Origin: Pseudomonas putida
Lineage (GTDB): Bacteria > Pseudomonadota > Gammaproteobacteria > Pseudomonadales > Pseudomonadaceae
Assembly: GCF_028682635.1 (NCBI RefSeq)
Contig: NZ_JANHLK010000007.1
Coordinates: 62,001-126,000, forward strand
Reading direction: 5' to 3'
Length of the DNA stretch: 64,000 nucleotides
Each line of letters starts with the position of its first letter. The stretch's first letter is position 1. Below, piece after piece: positions 34,529 to 42,517 of the stretch. The notes under the pieces are model-generated. The model saw nothing but the letters and a program-made list of their open reading frames with translations. It ran no database searches and was not told where the DNA came from. Both the position numbers and the translations under genes were made by a program.

Positions 34529-35758
34529 ATGAATCCTCGTCCGACGCCATCACCGTTCAGCCCGATCGCAATTGGTCCGTTGACCCTGAAAAACCGTTTC
34601 ATCAAGGCCGCCACCAACGAGGGCATGAGTGCCCAGGGCGTGCCGTCCAAACAACTGGTCAAGCTGCACTCGGCCCTGGTCGCAGGCGGCACCGCCCTGA
34701 CCACTGTGGCCTATTGCGCGGTGAGCAGCGATGGTCGCACCTTGCCCAACCAGTTGACCCTCAGCCAATCCAGCCTGCCGCACTTCAAGGCCCTGACCGA
34801 CGGGGTGCATCAGGCCGGTGGCCTGGCCAGCGCACAGATCACCCATGGTGGTTGCTTCACCTTCATCCGCGAACGCTCGACCAAGCGCCCACTGTCAGCC
34901 AGCGGCGGCTTCAACAAGATCGGCTTGATGAGCGGCATGTTCCTCAAGCAGGCGATGAACGAAGACGACATGCGACAAGTGGTGCGCGACTTCGCCCAAG
35001 GCGCACGCCTGGCGCGTCAGGCGGGTTTCGATGCCGTGGAGATCCACATGGGCCACGGCTACCTGCTCAGTCAGTTCATTTCGCCGATGTATAACAAGCG
35101 TCGCGACCAATACGGCGGCAACCTGGAAAACCGCCTGCGCTTTCCGCGTCGGGTGTTGCGAGCGGTGCTGGATGCAGTCGGCAAGGAGATGGCGGTCATC
35201 TGCAAATACAGCGTGACCGAAGGCGTGCGCGCCGGTAACAGCGCCGAAGACGGCGCGCAGATCGCACGCATGCTGGAAGAGGAGGGCGCGCACCTGCTGG
35301 TGCTCAGCGCGGGGATGAATGCCGAGTCGATCACCACCATGTTCGGTTCCTCCTTCCCCAAGGAAAACCGCGTGCAGCAGAAGAACAAGATCATCGCCCT
35401 GGCCATGGCTATCCAGCGTCGCAAGGAGCCGACCGTGGAATTCCGCGAGCTGTATCTGCTGGAACATGCACGCAAGGTACGTGCGGCGGTGAAAATGCCG
35501 TTGGCCTATCTGGGCGGTGCCAAGAGCCTGGCGAGCATCGAGAAAATCATGGCCGAGGGATTTGACCTGGTCGCCATGGGTCGGGTATTGCTGGCCGAAA
35601 ACGACTACGTCAACAAACTCGCCACTGGCGCCAGCCGCGACTCGATCTGCACCGCCTGCAACCGCTGCGTGGCCATGATGTATACCCCCGGCGGCACCTC
35701 CTGCGTACTGGGTAAGCCCGGCGACGCAGTGTTGAACAGCCAGAAGGCGGCAGGGTAA
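34529..35758 (+). CDS. Old yellow enzyme family oxidoreductase with an Fe-S cysteine cluster
   Basis: 409-residue NADH:flavin oxidoreductase of the 2,4-dienoyl-CoA-reductase/trimethylamine-dehydrogenase group. The active-site pair is His173-x-x-His176 (IHMGHGYLLSQF), and YGGNLENRLRFP is the usual following motif. The C-terminus carries CTACNRC with a further Cys about 12 residues on, the [4Fe-4S] pattern of this group, but the C-terminal FAD/NAD domains of full-length reductases (about 670 residues) are absent. It therefore needs an outside electron donor. It ends the operon driven from site 6 and abuts the REP array. Reduction of a ring double bond is a guess. Confidence 0.85.
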   Translation: MNPRPTPSPFSPIAIGPLTLKNRFIKAATNEGMSAQGVPSKQLVKLHSALVAGGTALTTVAYCAVSSDGRTLPNQLTLSQSSLPHFKALTDGVHQAGGLASAQITHGGCFTFIRERSTKRPLSASGGFNKIGLMSGMFLKQAMNEDDMRQVVRDFAQGARLARQAGFDAVEIHMGHGYLLSQFISPMYNKRRDQYGGNLENRLRFPRRVLRAVLDAVGKEMAVICKYSVTEGVRAGNSAEDGAQIARMLEEEGAHLLVLSAGMNAESITTMFGSSFPKENRVQQKNKIIALAMAIQRRKEPTVEFRELYLLEHARKVRAAVKMPLAYLGGAKSLASIEKIMAEGFDLVAMGRVLLAENDYVNKLATGASRDSICTACNRCVAMMYTPGGTSCVLGKPGDAVLNSQKAAG

Positions 35759-35782
35759 CAGATACACCAGGGTTTGGTTTGC

Positions 35783-36417
35783 CTGTGGGAGCCGGCTTGC
35801 TGGCGATGCGATGGTGGCCGTTACGCCGTCATCGCTGGCAAGCCAGCTCCCACAGGTTTTGCGGGGGTATGTTGGGTTCGTGGTGTGACTCACATCTGTA
35901 GGAGCCGGCTTGCTGGCGATGCGGTGGTGGCCGTTATGCCGTCATCGCTGGCAAGCCAGCTCCTACAGGATTGCGGGTGTACGCGGATTGTTGGCGGTAC
36001 GAAAATCTGTAGGAGCCGGCTTGCTGGCGATGCGGTGGTGGCCGTTATACCGTCATCGCTGGCAAGCCAGCTCCTACAGGATTGCGGGTGTACGCGGATT
36101 GTTGGCGGTACGAAAATCTGTAGGAGCCGGCTTGCTGGCGATGCGGTGGTGGCCGTTACGCCGTCATCGCTGGCAAGCCAGCTCCTACAGGTTTTGCGGG
36201 GGTATGTTGGGTTCGTGGTGTGACACACATCTGTAGGAGCCGGCTTGCTGGCGATGCGGTGGGGGCCGTTATGCCGTCATCGCTGGCAAGCCAGCTCCTA
36301 CAGGTTTTGTGGGGGTATGTCGGGTTTGTGGTGTGACACACATCTGTAGGAGCCCGCTTGCCGGCGATGGCGGTGGTGACGCTTATGCCACCATCGCTGG
36401 CAAGCCTCGCACAACGC
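35783..36417. repeat. Tandem array of six REP hairpins (111-113 bp period)
   Basis: Six units start at 35783, 35896, 36007, 36118, 36231 and 36344. Each holds a long hairpin: GGAGCCGGCTTGCTGGCGATG, a short centre (GCCGTTATGCCG), then CATCGCTGGCAAGCCAGCTCC. The sixth is degenerate on its right side. Two spacer types join them, A (GTTTTGCGGGGGTATGTTGG...) and B (GATTGCGGGTGTACGCGG...), in the order A-B-B-A-A, which points to unit-by-unit duplication. This fills the 35759-36426 gap; open frames across it are produced by the repeat itself. Confidence 0.93.
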
Positions 36418-36426
36418 GTCGCCGGT

Positions 36427-37260
36427 TCAACCGTGCTGCAGAAACTCAATGCAGCTACGGTTGAACAATTCCCGATGCTCCACCTGAACCCAATGCCCAC
36501 ACCGGTTGAGCACGATGAACCGCGCATTCGGTGCGCCGTCGATGATGCGCTGGGCGCCACTGATTGGGTTGAAGTGGTCGTTGCTGCCCCAGAAGCCAAG
36601 GATCGGGCACTGGATCTCGCCCAGGCGCGCTTCCATGTTCGGCACCATCATCGTGCTGAACAGGTTCTTCGGCTGTGTCACCGCCACCGCCACGCGTTCC
36701 TGCAGCAGGCTTTCCGGCAGGATCGACGCATCGAACAACTGCAAGCTCATCATGCTGCGCATCTCCTCCATGCCGATGGGGCCGGCGCTGAACAGGCTGA
36801 CCATGCGCACGATGCCCTCCATCTTGAAGTAGGTCTCGCGCTCCTCGACACCACCCGGTGCCAGCAGGATCAGGCTCTGGGCAAGTTGTGGAAGGCGCAG
36901 GGCCAGGCCCAAGGCGATCGCGCCGCCCAGCGAATTGCCCAGCAGCGTGCAACGCCGCACACCGACGGACTCCAAAAACGCCGCCACGCAGTCGACGAAG
37001 AAGTCCAGGTTGTACTGCACGTCCTCGGGTTTGTCCGAACGGCCGAAACCCGGCAGGTCGAGCACGATATTGCGATAGCCGGCAGCGACCAATTGCGGGT
37101 AGTTGCCCTTGAAGTTGCTGAAGCCACTGGCGCCCGGCCCGCTGCCGTGCAGCCACAGCACCACGGGGCCGGCGCCCTCATCCAGATAGTGCAGGCGCAG
37201 GCCGTTGGGCAGGGTCGCGTAATGGCCGACGGGCAGGGGCAGGTCTACGGGTTGGTTCAT
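36427..37260 (-). CDS. hsaD: HsaD/TesD-type meta-cleavage product hydrolase
   Basis: 277-residue alpha/beta hydrolase of the C-C bond hydrolase family, which splits the extradiol ring-fission product (4,9-DSHA in steroid degradation). The oxyanion region is LWLHGSGPGASG (about 35-46), the nucleophile Ser110 lies in LLGNSLGGA, acid Asp228 in GSNDHFNP and His256 in CGHWVQVEH. The ATG at 37260 (MNQPVDLPLP) has GGAG seven bases upstream; other in-frame starts up to 14 codons earlier are weaker. It is a single-gene leftward unit behind operator site 7, separated from its pathway partners at 39.9 kb. Confidence 0.9.
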   Translation of the reverse strand: MNQPVDLPLPVGHYATLPNGLRLHYLDEGAGPVVLWLHGSGPGASGFSNFKGNYPQLVAAGYRNIVLDLPGFGRSDKPEDVQYNLDFFVDCVAAFLESVGVRRCTLLGNSLGGAIALGLALRLPQLAQSLILLAPGGVEERETYFKMEGIVRMVSLFSAGPIGMEEMRSMMSLQLFDASILPESLLQERVAVAVTQPKNLFSTMMVPNMEARLGEIQCPILGFWGSNDHFNPISGAQRIIDGAPNARFIVLNRCGHWVQVEHRELFNRSCIEFLQHG

Positions 37261-37398
37261 GGGGTTCTCCATTGTCTGCGGATTCATGAGGCACAACCGC
37301 ACCAGGCGCTGCGGCAGATTGCTGCAGTGAATTGAAGGGGAATACAGCGCCTGGCGTGGTGCGCGCTAGCGAATGCTGGGCGCTGACGCCGTCATTTA

Positions 37399-37416
37399 CA
37401 TCGTCCGTTCAGACCA
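37399..37416 (-). promoter_or_regulatory. Cluster operator site 7 (hydrolase gene)
   Basis: Read leftward: TGGTCTGAACGGACGATG, differing from site 1 in a single base. CAGCATT lies 21 bases downstream. Only eight bases separate it from site 8, which faces the other way. Confidence 0.8.
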
Positions 37417-37424
37417 CGCGGCGC

Positions 37425-37442
37425 TAGTCCCATCGGACGATG
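37425..37442 (+). promoter_or_regulatory. Cluster operator site 8 (SDR-SDR-SnoaL operon)
   Basis: TAGTCCCATCGGACGATG. TAATCAT starts 21 bases downstream as a good -10, and the first start is at 37527. With site 7 it forms a compact back-to-back divergent promoter. Confidence 0.82.
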
Positions 37443-37526
37443 TGGGCCGAGGCCCTGGCCGCTAATCATGCAAGTGACGGCTCCATTACAGCGGGCCGCA
37501 GCGTATTCGCACACTTGGAGATTGCT

Positions 37527-38261
37527 ATGAAGTTACTCGATAAAGTGGCCTTCGTGACCGGTGCCGCCCAAGGCATGGGCCAGGCCATCGTGCGTGGTTT
37601 TGTCGCCGAAGGCGCGAAGGTGGTGGCTGTTGACCTGCACCAGGCGGCCCTGGCCGAGAGCCTGGCAGACTTGGGCGACAAGGTGCTCGCCCTGGCCTGC
37701 AACGTCGGTGACGGCGCCTCCGTGGCCGATGCCATGGGGCAGGCCGAGGAGCACTTCGGTGGCCTCGACATCCTGGTCAACAACGCCGGCGTGGGCGGGC
37801 TGGACAGCTTTCTCGAAACCACGGACGAGAGCTGGGCGCGGGTGATCGGTGTGAACCTGGGCGGCACCTTCCTGTGCTGCCGTGAAGGCGCCAAATTGAT
37901 GGTCAAGGGTGGCCGCAAGGGCGCGATCATCAACCTCTCCAGCACCGCCGCGCTGACCGGCGAAGGCCCGAGCCACTACTGCGCCTCGAAAGCCGGGGTC
38001 ATGGGCCTGACCCGTTCGATCGCCCGTGAACTGGCCGCCTGCGGCATCCGCGTCAACACCCTGGTACCAGGGCCGACCAACACCCCGATGATGGCCGGCA
38101 TTCCCGATGACTACATGCAGGCGCTGCTGAAAAACGTGCCCCTGGGCCGTATGTGCGAGACCGACGAGATCGCCAGGGTCGCGGTGTTCCTGGCTAGCGA
38201 AGACGCCAGTTTCATGACCGGGCAGAACATCGCCGTCAACGGCGGCATGGCCTTTATCTGA
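37527..38261 (+). CDS. Short-chain dehydrogenase/reductase (FabG-like)
   Basis: 244-residue SDR: TGAAQGMGQ nucleotide loop (about 10-18), NNAGVGG (about 85-91), SSTAALTGEGPSHYCASKAGV with catalytic Ser/Tyr/Lys (Y-x3-K), and the C-terminal FMTGQNIAVNGGMAF. The ATG at 37527 follows GGAG at eight bases; the predicted transcription start from site 8 (near 37475) excludes the longer reading frame. It is first of three genes with a second SDR and a SnoaL-like protein, a combination suggestive of hydroxyl oxidation followed by elimination or isomerisation on the ring system. Confidence 0.85.
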   Translation: MKLLDKVAFVTGAAQGMGQAIVRGFVAEGAKVVAVDLHQAALAESLADLGDKVLALACNVGDGASVADAMGQAEEHFGGLDILVNNAGVGGLDSFLETTDESWARVIGVNLGGTFLCCREGAKLMVKGGRKGAIINLSSTAALTGEGPSHYCASKAGVMGLTRSIARELAACGIRVNTLVPGPTNTPMMAGIPDDYMQALLKNVPLGRMCETDEIARVAVFLASEDASFMTGQNIAVNGGMAFI

Positions 38262-38275
38262 TCAGGGAGTCACTC

Positions 38276-39049
38276 ATGAGCAAGCGTCTACAAGGAAAAA
38301 TCGCCTTCGTCACCGGCGCCGGTTCCGGCATCGGCGAAGCCACTGCGCTGCGGTTCGCCGAAGAGGGCGCCACGGTGGTGCTGTGCGGGCGGCGCATTGA
38401 GCCGCTGCAAGGCGTGCAGGAGAAAATCCGTGCCCAAGGCGGGCAGGCCGAGATTGCCGTGGCCGACGTCAGCGATGAACAGGCCTACGTCGGTGCGCTG
38501 CAAGCCACCGCGCAACGTCACGGTCGCCTGGACATCCTGGTCAACAACGCGATGGCCTACACCTGGGGCGGTATCGACAGCATGACCACCGCCGACTGGC
38601 ACGCCAACTTTGGCACCACCGTCGACGGCACCTTCTGGGGCACCCGCACCGCGATGCAGTTGATGAAAGCCCAGGGCGGCGGTTCGATCGTCAACATCGC
38701 GTCGATCTGCGGCCTGTTCGGCACGGCCTGGATGGCCGGTTACTCGGCGGCCAAGGCGGCGGTGATCAACTTCAGCCGGGCGGCGGCCAGCGAAGGCGCA
38801 CCGCACAACATCCGCTGCAACGTGATCATTCCCGGGGTGGTCGACACCCCGGCCACGGCCGGCATGCTGGCCGACGCCAAGACCCGCAGCAACACCGAAA
38901 AAGTCATCCCGATGAAACGGGTCGGCCTGCCGGTGGAGCTGGCCAACGCCATCGTGTTCCTGGCCAGCGACGAGGCTTCGTATGTCACCGGTGCCAGCCT
39001 GGCGGTGGACGGCGGACGCGGTTCGGACCTGTACACGGTGCTCGACTGA
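38276..39049 (+). CDS. Short-chain dehydrogenase/reductase
   Basis: 257-residue SDR with TGAGSGIGEA (about 13-22), NNAMAYTWGG (about 90-99), an ASICGLFGTAWMAGYSAAKAAVINFS active-site segment (Y-x3-K) and SYVTGASLAVDGGRGSD at the end. A GGGAG site precedes the ATG. The stop shares one base with the start of the SnoaL-like gene (TGATG), so translation is coupled. It is distinct from the preceding SDR; substrate unknown, likely a hydroxysteroid or a hydroxyacyl-CoA. Confidence 0.85.
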   Translation: MSKRLQGKIAFVTGAGSGIGEATALRFAEEGATVVLCGRRIEPLQGVQEKIRAQGGQAEIAVADVSDEQAYVGALQATAQRHGRLDILVNNAMAYTWGGIDSMTTADWHANFGTTVDGTFWGTRTAMQLMKAQGGGSIVNIASICGLFGTAWMAGYSAAKAAVINFSRAAASEGAPHNIRCNVIIPGVVDTPATAGMLADAKTRSNTEKVIPMKRVGLPVELANAIVFLASDEASYVTGASLAVDGGRGSDLYTVLD

Positions 39050-39684
39050 TGAGCCAGGACGCCAACGCTTTACTTGAGCGCATCGATCGCCTGGAGTCGC
39101 TGGACGCGATCCGCCAACTGGCCGGCAAGTACGCCCTGGCCCTGGACATGCGCGACATGGATGCCATGGCCAACTGCTTCGCCCCGGATGTGCGCGTGGG
39201 TCGCGACAAGAGCGGTCGTGTGCACCTCAAGGCATGGCTGGACGAAACCATGCGCAAGCAGTTCCATGGCACCTCCCATCACCTGGGGCAGCACATCATC
39301 GAGTTCAGCGATGCCGATCACGCCACCGGCGTGGTCTATTCGAAGAACGAACATGAGACCGGTCCCGAGTGGGTGATCATGCAGATGCTGTACTGGGACG
39401 ACTACGAACGGATCGACGGGCGCTGGTGTTTCCGTCGCCGCTTACCGTGCTACTGGTACGCGACCGACCTCAACAAACCACCGATCGGCGGCCTGAAAAT
39501 GCGCTGGCCAGGGCGCGAGCCGTACGCCGGCAGCTTCCACGAGCTGTTTCCGTCCTGGGATGCCTTCTGGGCGCAACGCCCGGACAAGGACGCCCTGCCG
39601 CAAATCGCCGAACCCGCACCGCTGGAGGGCTTCCTCAAGACCCTGCGCCGCGGGGCGGATGACCCGAAGATTCGCGTGCGCTGA
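39049..39684 (+). CDS. SnoaL/NTF2-like protein, candidate steroid dehydratase or isomerase
   Basis: 211-residue NTF2-fold protein. Tyr28 and Asp33 (KYALALDMRDMD) and histidines at 77, 78 and 82 (TSHHLGQHIIEF) give the Tyr-x4-Asp ... His arrangement used by bile-acid 7-alpha-dehydratase BaiE and related enzymes, and Hsh2-type dehydratases of bile-acid-degrading bacteria belong to the same superfamily. The C-terminal extension (GLKMRWPGREPYAGSFHELFPSW) is longer than in minimal members. It is translationally coupled to an SDR. A role in eliminating a ring hydroxyl is plausible but unproven; a binding-only protein is the alternative. Confidence 0.78.
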   Translation: MSQDANALLERIDRLESLDAIRQLAGKYALALDMRDMDAMANCFAPDVRVGRDKSGRVHLKAWLDETMRKQFHGTSHHLGQHIIEFSDADHATGVVYSKNEHETGPEWVIMQMLYWDDYERIDGRWCFRRRLPCYWYATDLNKPPIGGLKMRWPGREPYAGSFHELFPSWDAFWAQRPDKDALPQIAEPAPLEGFLKTLRRGADDPKIRVR

Positions 39685-39829
39685 ACGGCAGCGAAGGCGT
39701 CCGTCCTGGCAACTCATGTGTTGCCTGACCCGGCGCTTTCGCTGCGATGCGGCGACCCGACAAGCCAGCTCCTACAGTGGGCGTCCATCCTGCCCGCCAA
39801 TGTGGCATCTGCCCACGCCTTCGCCTGCT

Positions 39830-39847
39830 TAGTCTCAACGGACGATG
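39830..39847 (+). promoter_or_regulatory. Cluster operator site 9 (hsaC-ipd operon)
   Basis: TAGTCTCAACGGACGATG. CACAAT lies 21 bases downstream as a -10. The extradiol dioxygenase starts at 39913. A partial REP (CAAGCCAGCTCCTACAG) lies just upstream near 39760. The promoter probably serves ten genes to 49620. Confidence 0.82.
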
Positions 39848-39912
39848 AAGCCTCGGCCAGTGCTTCGCACAATGCTCCCCACAAAAGTCATTCAGCCAAC
39901 GAGGACCCAGGC

Positions 39913-40803
39913 ATGATCGACATTCGCGGTTTGAGCTATTTCGTCTCGCAGATCGAAAACCTCAGTCATTGGCAGCGTTACGCCGAAGACGTGCTCGGCA
40001 TGCAAGTGAACCCGGCGCCGGGCGGTGGCTTGTACGTGAAAATGGACGAGCGTCCGTTTCGCATGCTGATCGTCGAAGGCAGCGAGGCGCGTTACCTGGC
40101 CTCTGGCTGGGAGTTGGCCAACGAGACAGCCTTCACGGCCGCCCTCGAGCACCTGAGCGCTGCCGGCATCGAATGGCAGCCAGGCTCCGCCACCGAGATC
40201 GAGCAGCGCGGCGTCCAGGCGCTGGTCAAGGTGACCGACCCGTCGGGCAACTGCCATGAGCTGAGCTGGGGCCATCGCTCCGACTGCCTGCCGTTCGTGT
40301 CGCCCCAGGGCGTGCCGCGTTTCATCACCGGCGACATGGGCCTGGGCCACACCGTGCTGCCGGCGCCGAACTTCGACGCCACCCTGGCGTTCGCCAAGGA
40401 TGTGCTCGGCTTCGAGTTGTCGGACATTTTCAACTTCCGTCCCGACCCTTCGGTAGCACCGATCCGCATTCACTTCCTGCATTGCCAGAACGCTCGCCAC
40501 CACAGCCTGGCACTGGCCGAGTACCCGGTGCCGTCCGGTTGCGTGCACGTGATGGTCGAGGTCGACTCGATGACCGAAGTCGGCCGCGCCCACGACCGTC
40601 TGCACGCCCATGCGGTGAACCTGTCGGCCACCCTCGGCCAGCACCTCAACGACCGCATGACCAGTTTTTACATGAAGACACCGTCCGGCTTCGATCTGGA
40701 GTACGGCTTTGGCGGGTTGCTAGTCGACTGGGCCGAGCATTCGGCTTTCGAGTTCACCCGCGTGAGCATTTGGGGGCACGACTTTTCGGTCGGCCAACAC
40801 TAA
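39913..40803 (+). CDS. hsaC: HsaC/TesB-type extradiol (meta-cleavage) dioxygenase
   Basis: 296-residue type I extradiol dioxygenase with two VOC domains. The Fe(II) ligands of the C-terminal domain are in place: His146 (GLGHTVLP), His212 (GCVHVMVE) and Glu263 (DLEYGFGG). Catalytic-pocket His196/His197 (ARHHSLAL) and Tyr253 (SFYMKTPSG) are also present. It would cleave the catechol ring of 3,4-DHSA formed by HsaA. The ATG at 39913 begins at the usual MIDIRGLSYF; upstream in-frame codons precede the predicted transcription start. First gene of the long ring C/D operon. Confidence 0.93.
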   Translation: MIDIRGLSYFVSQIENLSHWQRYAEDVLGMQVNPAPGGGLYVKMDERPFRMLIVEGSEARYLASGWELANETAFTAALEHLSAAGIEWQPGSATEIEQRGVQALVKVTDPSGNCHELSWGHRSDCLPFVSPQGVPRFITGDMGLGHTVLPAPNFDATLAFAKDVLGFELSDIFNFRPDPSVAPIRIHFLHCQNARHHSLALAEYPVPSGCVHVMVEVDSMTEVGRAHDRLHAHAVNLSATLGQHLNDRMTSFYMKTPSGFDLEYGFGGLLVDWAEHSAFEFTRVSIWGHDFSVGQH

Positions 40804-40812
40804 GGAATTGTC

Positions 40813-41691
40813 ATGATGAACAAACAACTGACAGCGGCCGATGCGGTTGCTCAATTGCGCGATGGCATGACCATCGGTTTCGGCGGCTGGGGCCCGCGGC
40901 GCAAGCCGATGGCGATCGTGCGCGAGATCCTGCGCTCACCGGTGAAGGACCTGACCGTGGTCGCCTACGGCGGTCCGGAAGTGGGCATGCTGTGCGCCGC
41001 CGGCAAGGTCAAAAAACTGGTGTTCGGCTTCGCCACCCTCGATGCCATTCCGCTGGAACCCTACTACCGCAAGGCCCGCGAAGCCGGCGAGCTGGAGTTG
41101 ATGGAGCTCGACGAAGGCATGTTCCAGTGGGGCCTGCGCGCCGCCGGCATGCGTTTGCCGTTCCTGCCCACCCGTTGCGGCCTGGCCACCGACGTGACGC
41201 GCCTGAACCCGGCACTCAAGACCATCCAGTCGCCCTACGCCGATGGCGAGGTGCTGCTGGCGATGCCGGCGCTCAACCTCGATGTGGCGTTCCTGCACGT
41301 CAATGTCGCCGACCGCCTGGGCAACTGCCTTGTGACCGGGCCGGACCCGTATTTCGATCATCTGTTCGCCCGCGCCGCCCAGCAGTGCTTTGTCTCGTGC
41401 GAACGCCTGGAAGACCGCCTTGCGCTGAACGCCGAGCAGGCCCGTTTCAACACCTTCGAGCGCTATCTGGTCAGCGGCGTGGTGCATGCACCTCTGGGTG
41501 CGCATCCGACGCTCTGCGCCCCTGACTACGGCTGGGACATGAAGCACCTGAAGGGCTATGTCGCCAGCAGCCAGGCGGAAAACGGCTGGCAGGACTATGT
41601 GCAGACCTGGATCGCCGGTGGCGAGCAGGCCTATCAGGCACAGAACGGCGGTGCCGACTCCATGGGCGCCTTGCCCCTTCCCGTGTTCTGA
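40813..41691 (+). CDS. ipdA: CoA-transferase-family ring hydrolase, alpha subunit (IpdA)
   Basis: 292-residue family I CoA-transferase alpha subunit: an N-terminal GMTIGFGGWGPRRKPMAIVREI block (about 18-39), AYGGPEVGMLCAAGKVKKLVFGF (about 51-73) and a LDEGMFQWGLRAAG block near residue 105. In mycobacterial cholesterol degradation IpdAB hydrolyses the last carbocyclic ring (COCHEA-CoA) instead of transferring CoA. Adjacency to IpdB, IpdC and EchA20 homologues makes this assignment firm by context. AGGA site nine bases before the ATG; a 12-base gap to ipdB. Confidence 0.9.
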   Translation: MMNKQLTAADAVAQLRDGMTIGFGGWGPRRKPMAIVREILRSPVKDLTVVAYGGPEVGMLCAAGKVKKLVFGFATLDAIPLEPYYRKAREAGELELMELDEGMFQWGLRAAGMRLPFLPTRCGLATDVTRLNPALKTIQSPYADGEVLLAMPALNLDVAFLHVNVADRLGNCLVTGPDPYFDHLFARAAQQCFVSCERLEDRLALNAEQARFNTFERYLVSGVVHAPLGAHPTLCAPDYGWDMKHLKGYVASSQAENGWQDYVQTWIAGGEQAYQAQNGGADSMGALPLPVF

Positions 41692-41703
41692 GGATTATCG
41701 ACC

Positions 41704-42501
41704 ATGTCTGCAACCTGTGATTTCACCCTGGCTGAACTGATGATCGTCGCCGCCTCCGAGGCCTGGCGTGGCAATGGCGAGGTGATTGCCTCGGGCCTGG
41801 GCGTGATCCCGCGCCTGGGCGCCAGCCTGGCCAAACTGACCCACAGCCCGGAACTGTTGATGACCGACAGCGAGGCGTTCCTGGTCGAAGAACCGATCCC
41901 GCTGGGCCCGCGTGGCGACTACGTTGCGCGTTATTCGGGTTACATGTCGTTCGAACGAGTATTCGAATGCGTTTGGGGCGGGCGCCGTCACGCAATGATC
42001 GGGCCGACCCAGATCGACCGCTGGGGCCAGACCAACCTGTCCTGCGTCGGCGACTATCAAAAGCCCAAGACGGCGATCCTCGGCGTGCGCGGCCTGCCAG
42101 GCAACAGCATCAACCACCTCAACTCGTTCTTCGTGCCCAGCCATAACAGCCGGGTGTTCGTCAGCGGCGAAGTGGACATGATCTCCGGTGTCGGCTTCAA
42201 GGCCGAGCGCTGGCCCGAAGGCGCGCGTCGCGACCTGATGGACATCCGTTGCGTGGTCAGCGACCTCTGCGTCCTCGATTTCGATGGCCCGGACCGTGCG
42301 GTGCAGGTGCGCTCGTTGCACCCCGGCGTGACTTTCGAACAGGTCCAGGACAACACCGGCTTCCCGTTGCTCAAGTCGGCGCAATTGCGCGAGACCGCGC
42401 ACCCCACTCAAGAGCAGTTGGCGCTGATCCGCCGACTCGACCCCCACGATTACCGCGCCACGGCGATCAAGGGCAACCCGCCCGGCATCCGTACGGCCTG
42501 A
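41704..42501 (+). CDS. ipdB: CoA-transferase-family ring hydrolase, beta subunit (IpdB)
   Basis: 265-residue beta subunit that pairs with IpdA. Landmarks are GEVIASGLGVIPRLGASLAKLTHSP (about 25-49), GGRRHAMIGPTQIDRWGQTNLSCVG (about 92-116) and a LPGNSINHLNSFFVP segment (about 130-144). The SENG-type glutamate motif of ordinary CoA-transferase beta subunits is not evident, consistent with a hydrolase rather than transferase function. 16 bases separate its stop from the next crotonase gene. Confidence 0.9.
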   Translation: MSATCDFTLAELMIVAASEAWRGNGEVIASGLGVIPRLGASLAKLTHSPELLMTDSEAFLVEEPIPLGPRGDYVARYSGYMSFERVFECVWGGRRHAMIGPTQIDRWGQTNLSCVGDYQKPKTAILGVRGLPGNSINHLNSFFVPSHNSRVFVSGEVDMISGVGFKAERWPEGARRDLMDIRCVVSDLCVLDFDGPDRAVQVRSLHPGVTFEQVQDNTGFPLLKSAQLRETAHPTQEQLALIRRLDPHDYRATAIKGNPPGIRTA

Positions 42502-42517
42502 GGCAAGGACAGCGACC

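Noticed and set aside
35774..36236. Open frames on both strands with repeated AGLLAMRWWPL / CRSWLASDDG units
   Set aside because: They are translations of the tandem REP hairpins; the period is not a protein repeat and no ribosome binding site is present.
35783..36417. Possible CRISPR array
   Set aside because: The repeated part is a roughly 70-bp hairpin with REP cores, the spacers are of only two types, and no cas genes are present.
39750..39785. Second promoter or terminator before the extradiol dioxygenase gene
   Set aside because: The sequence is a fragment of a REP unit (CAAGCCAGCTCCTACAG) lacking its other arm.
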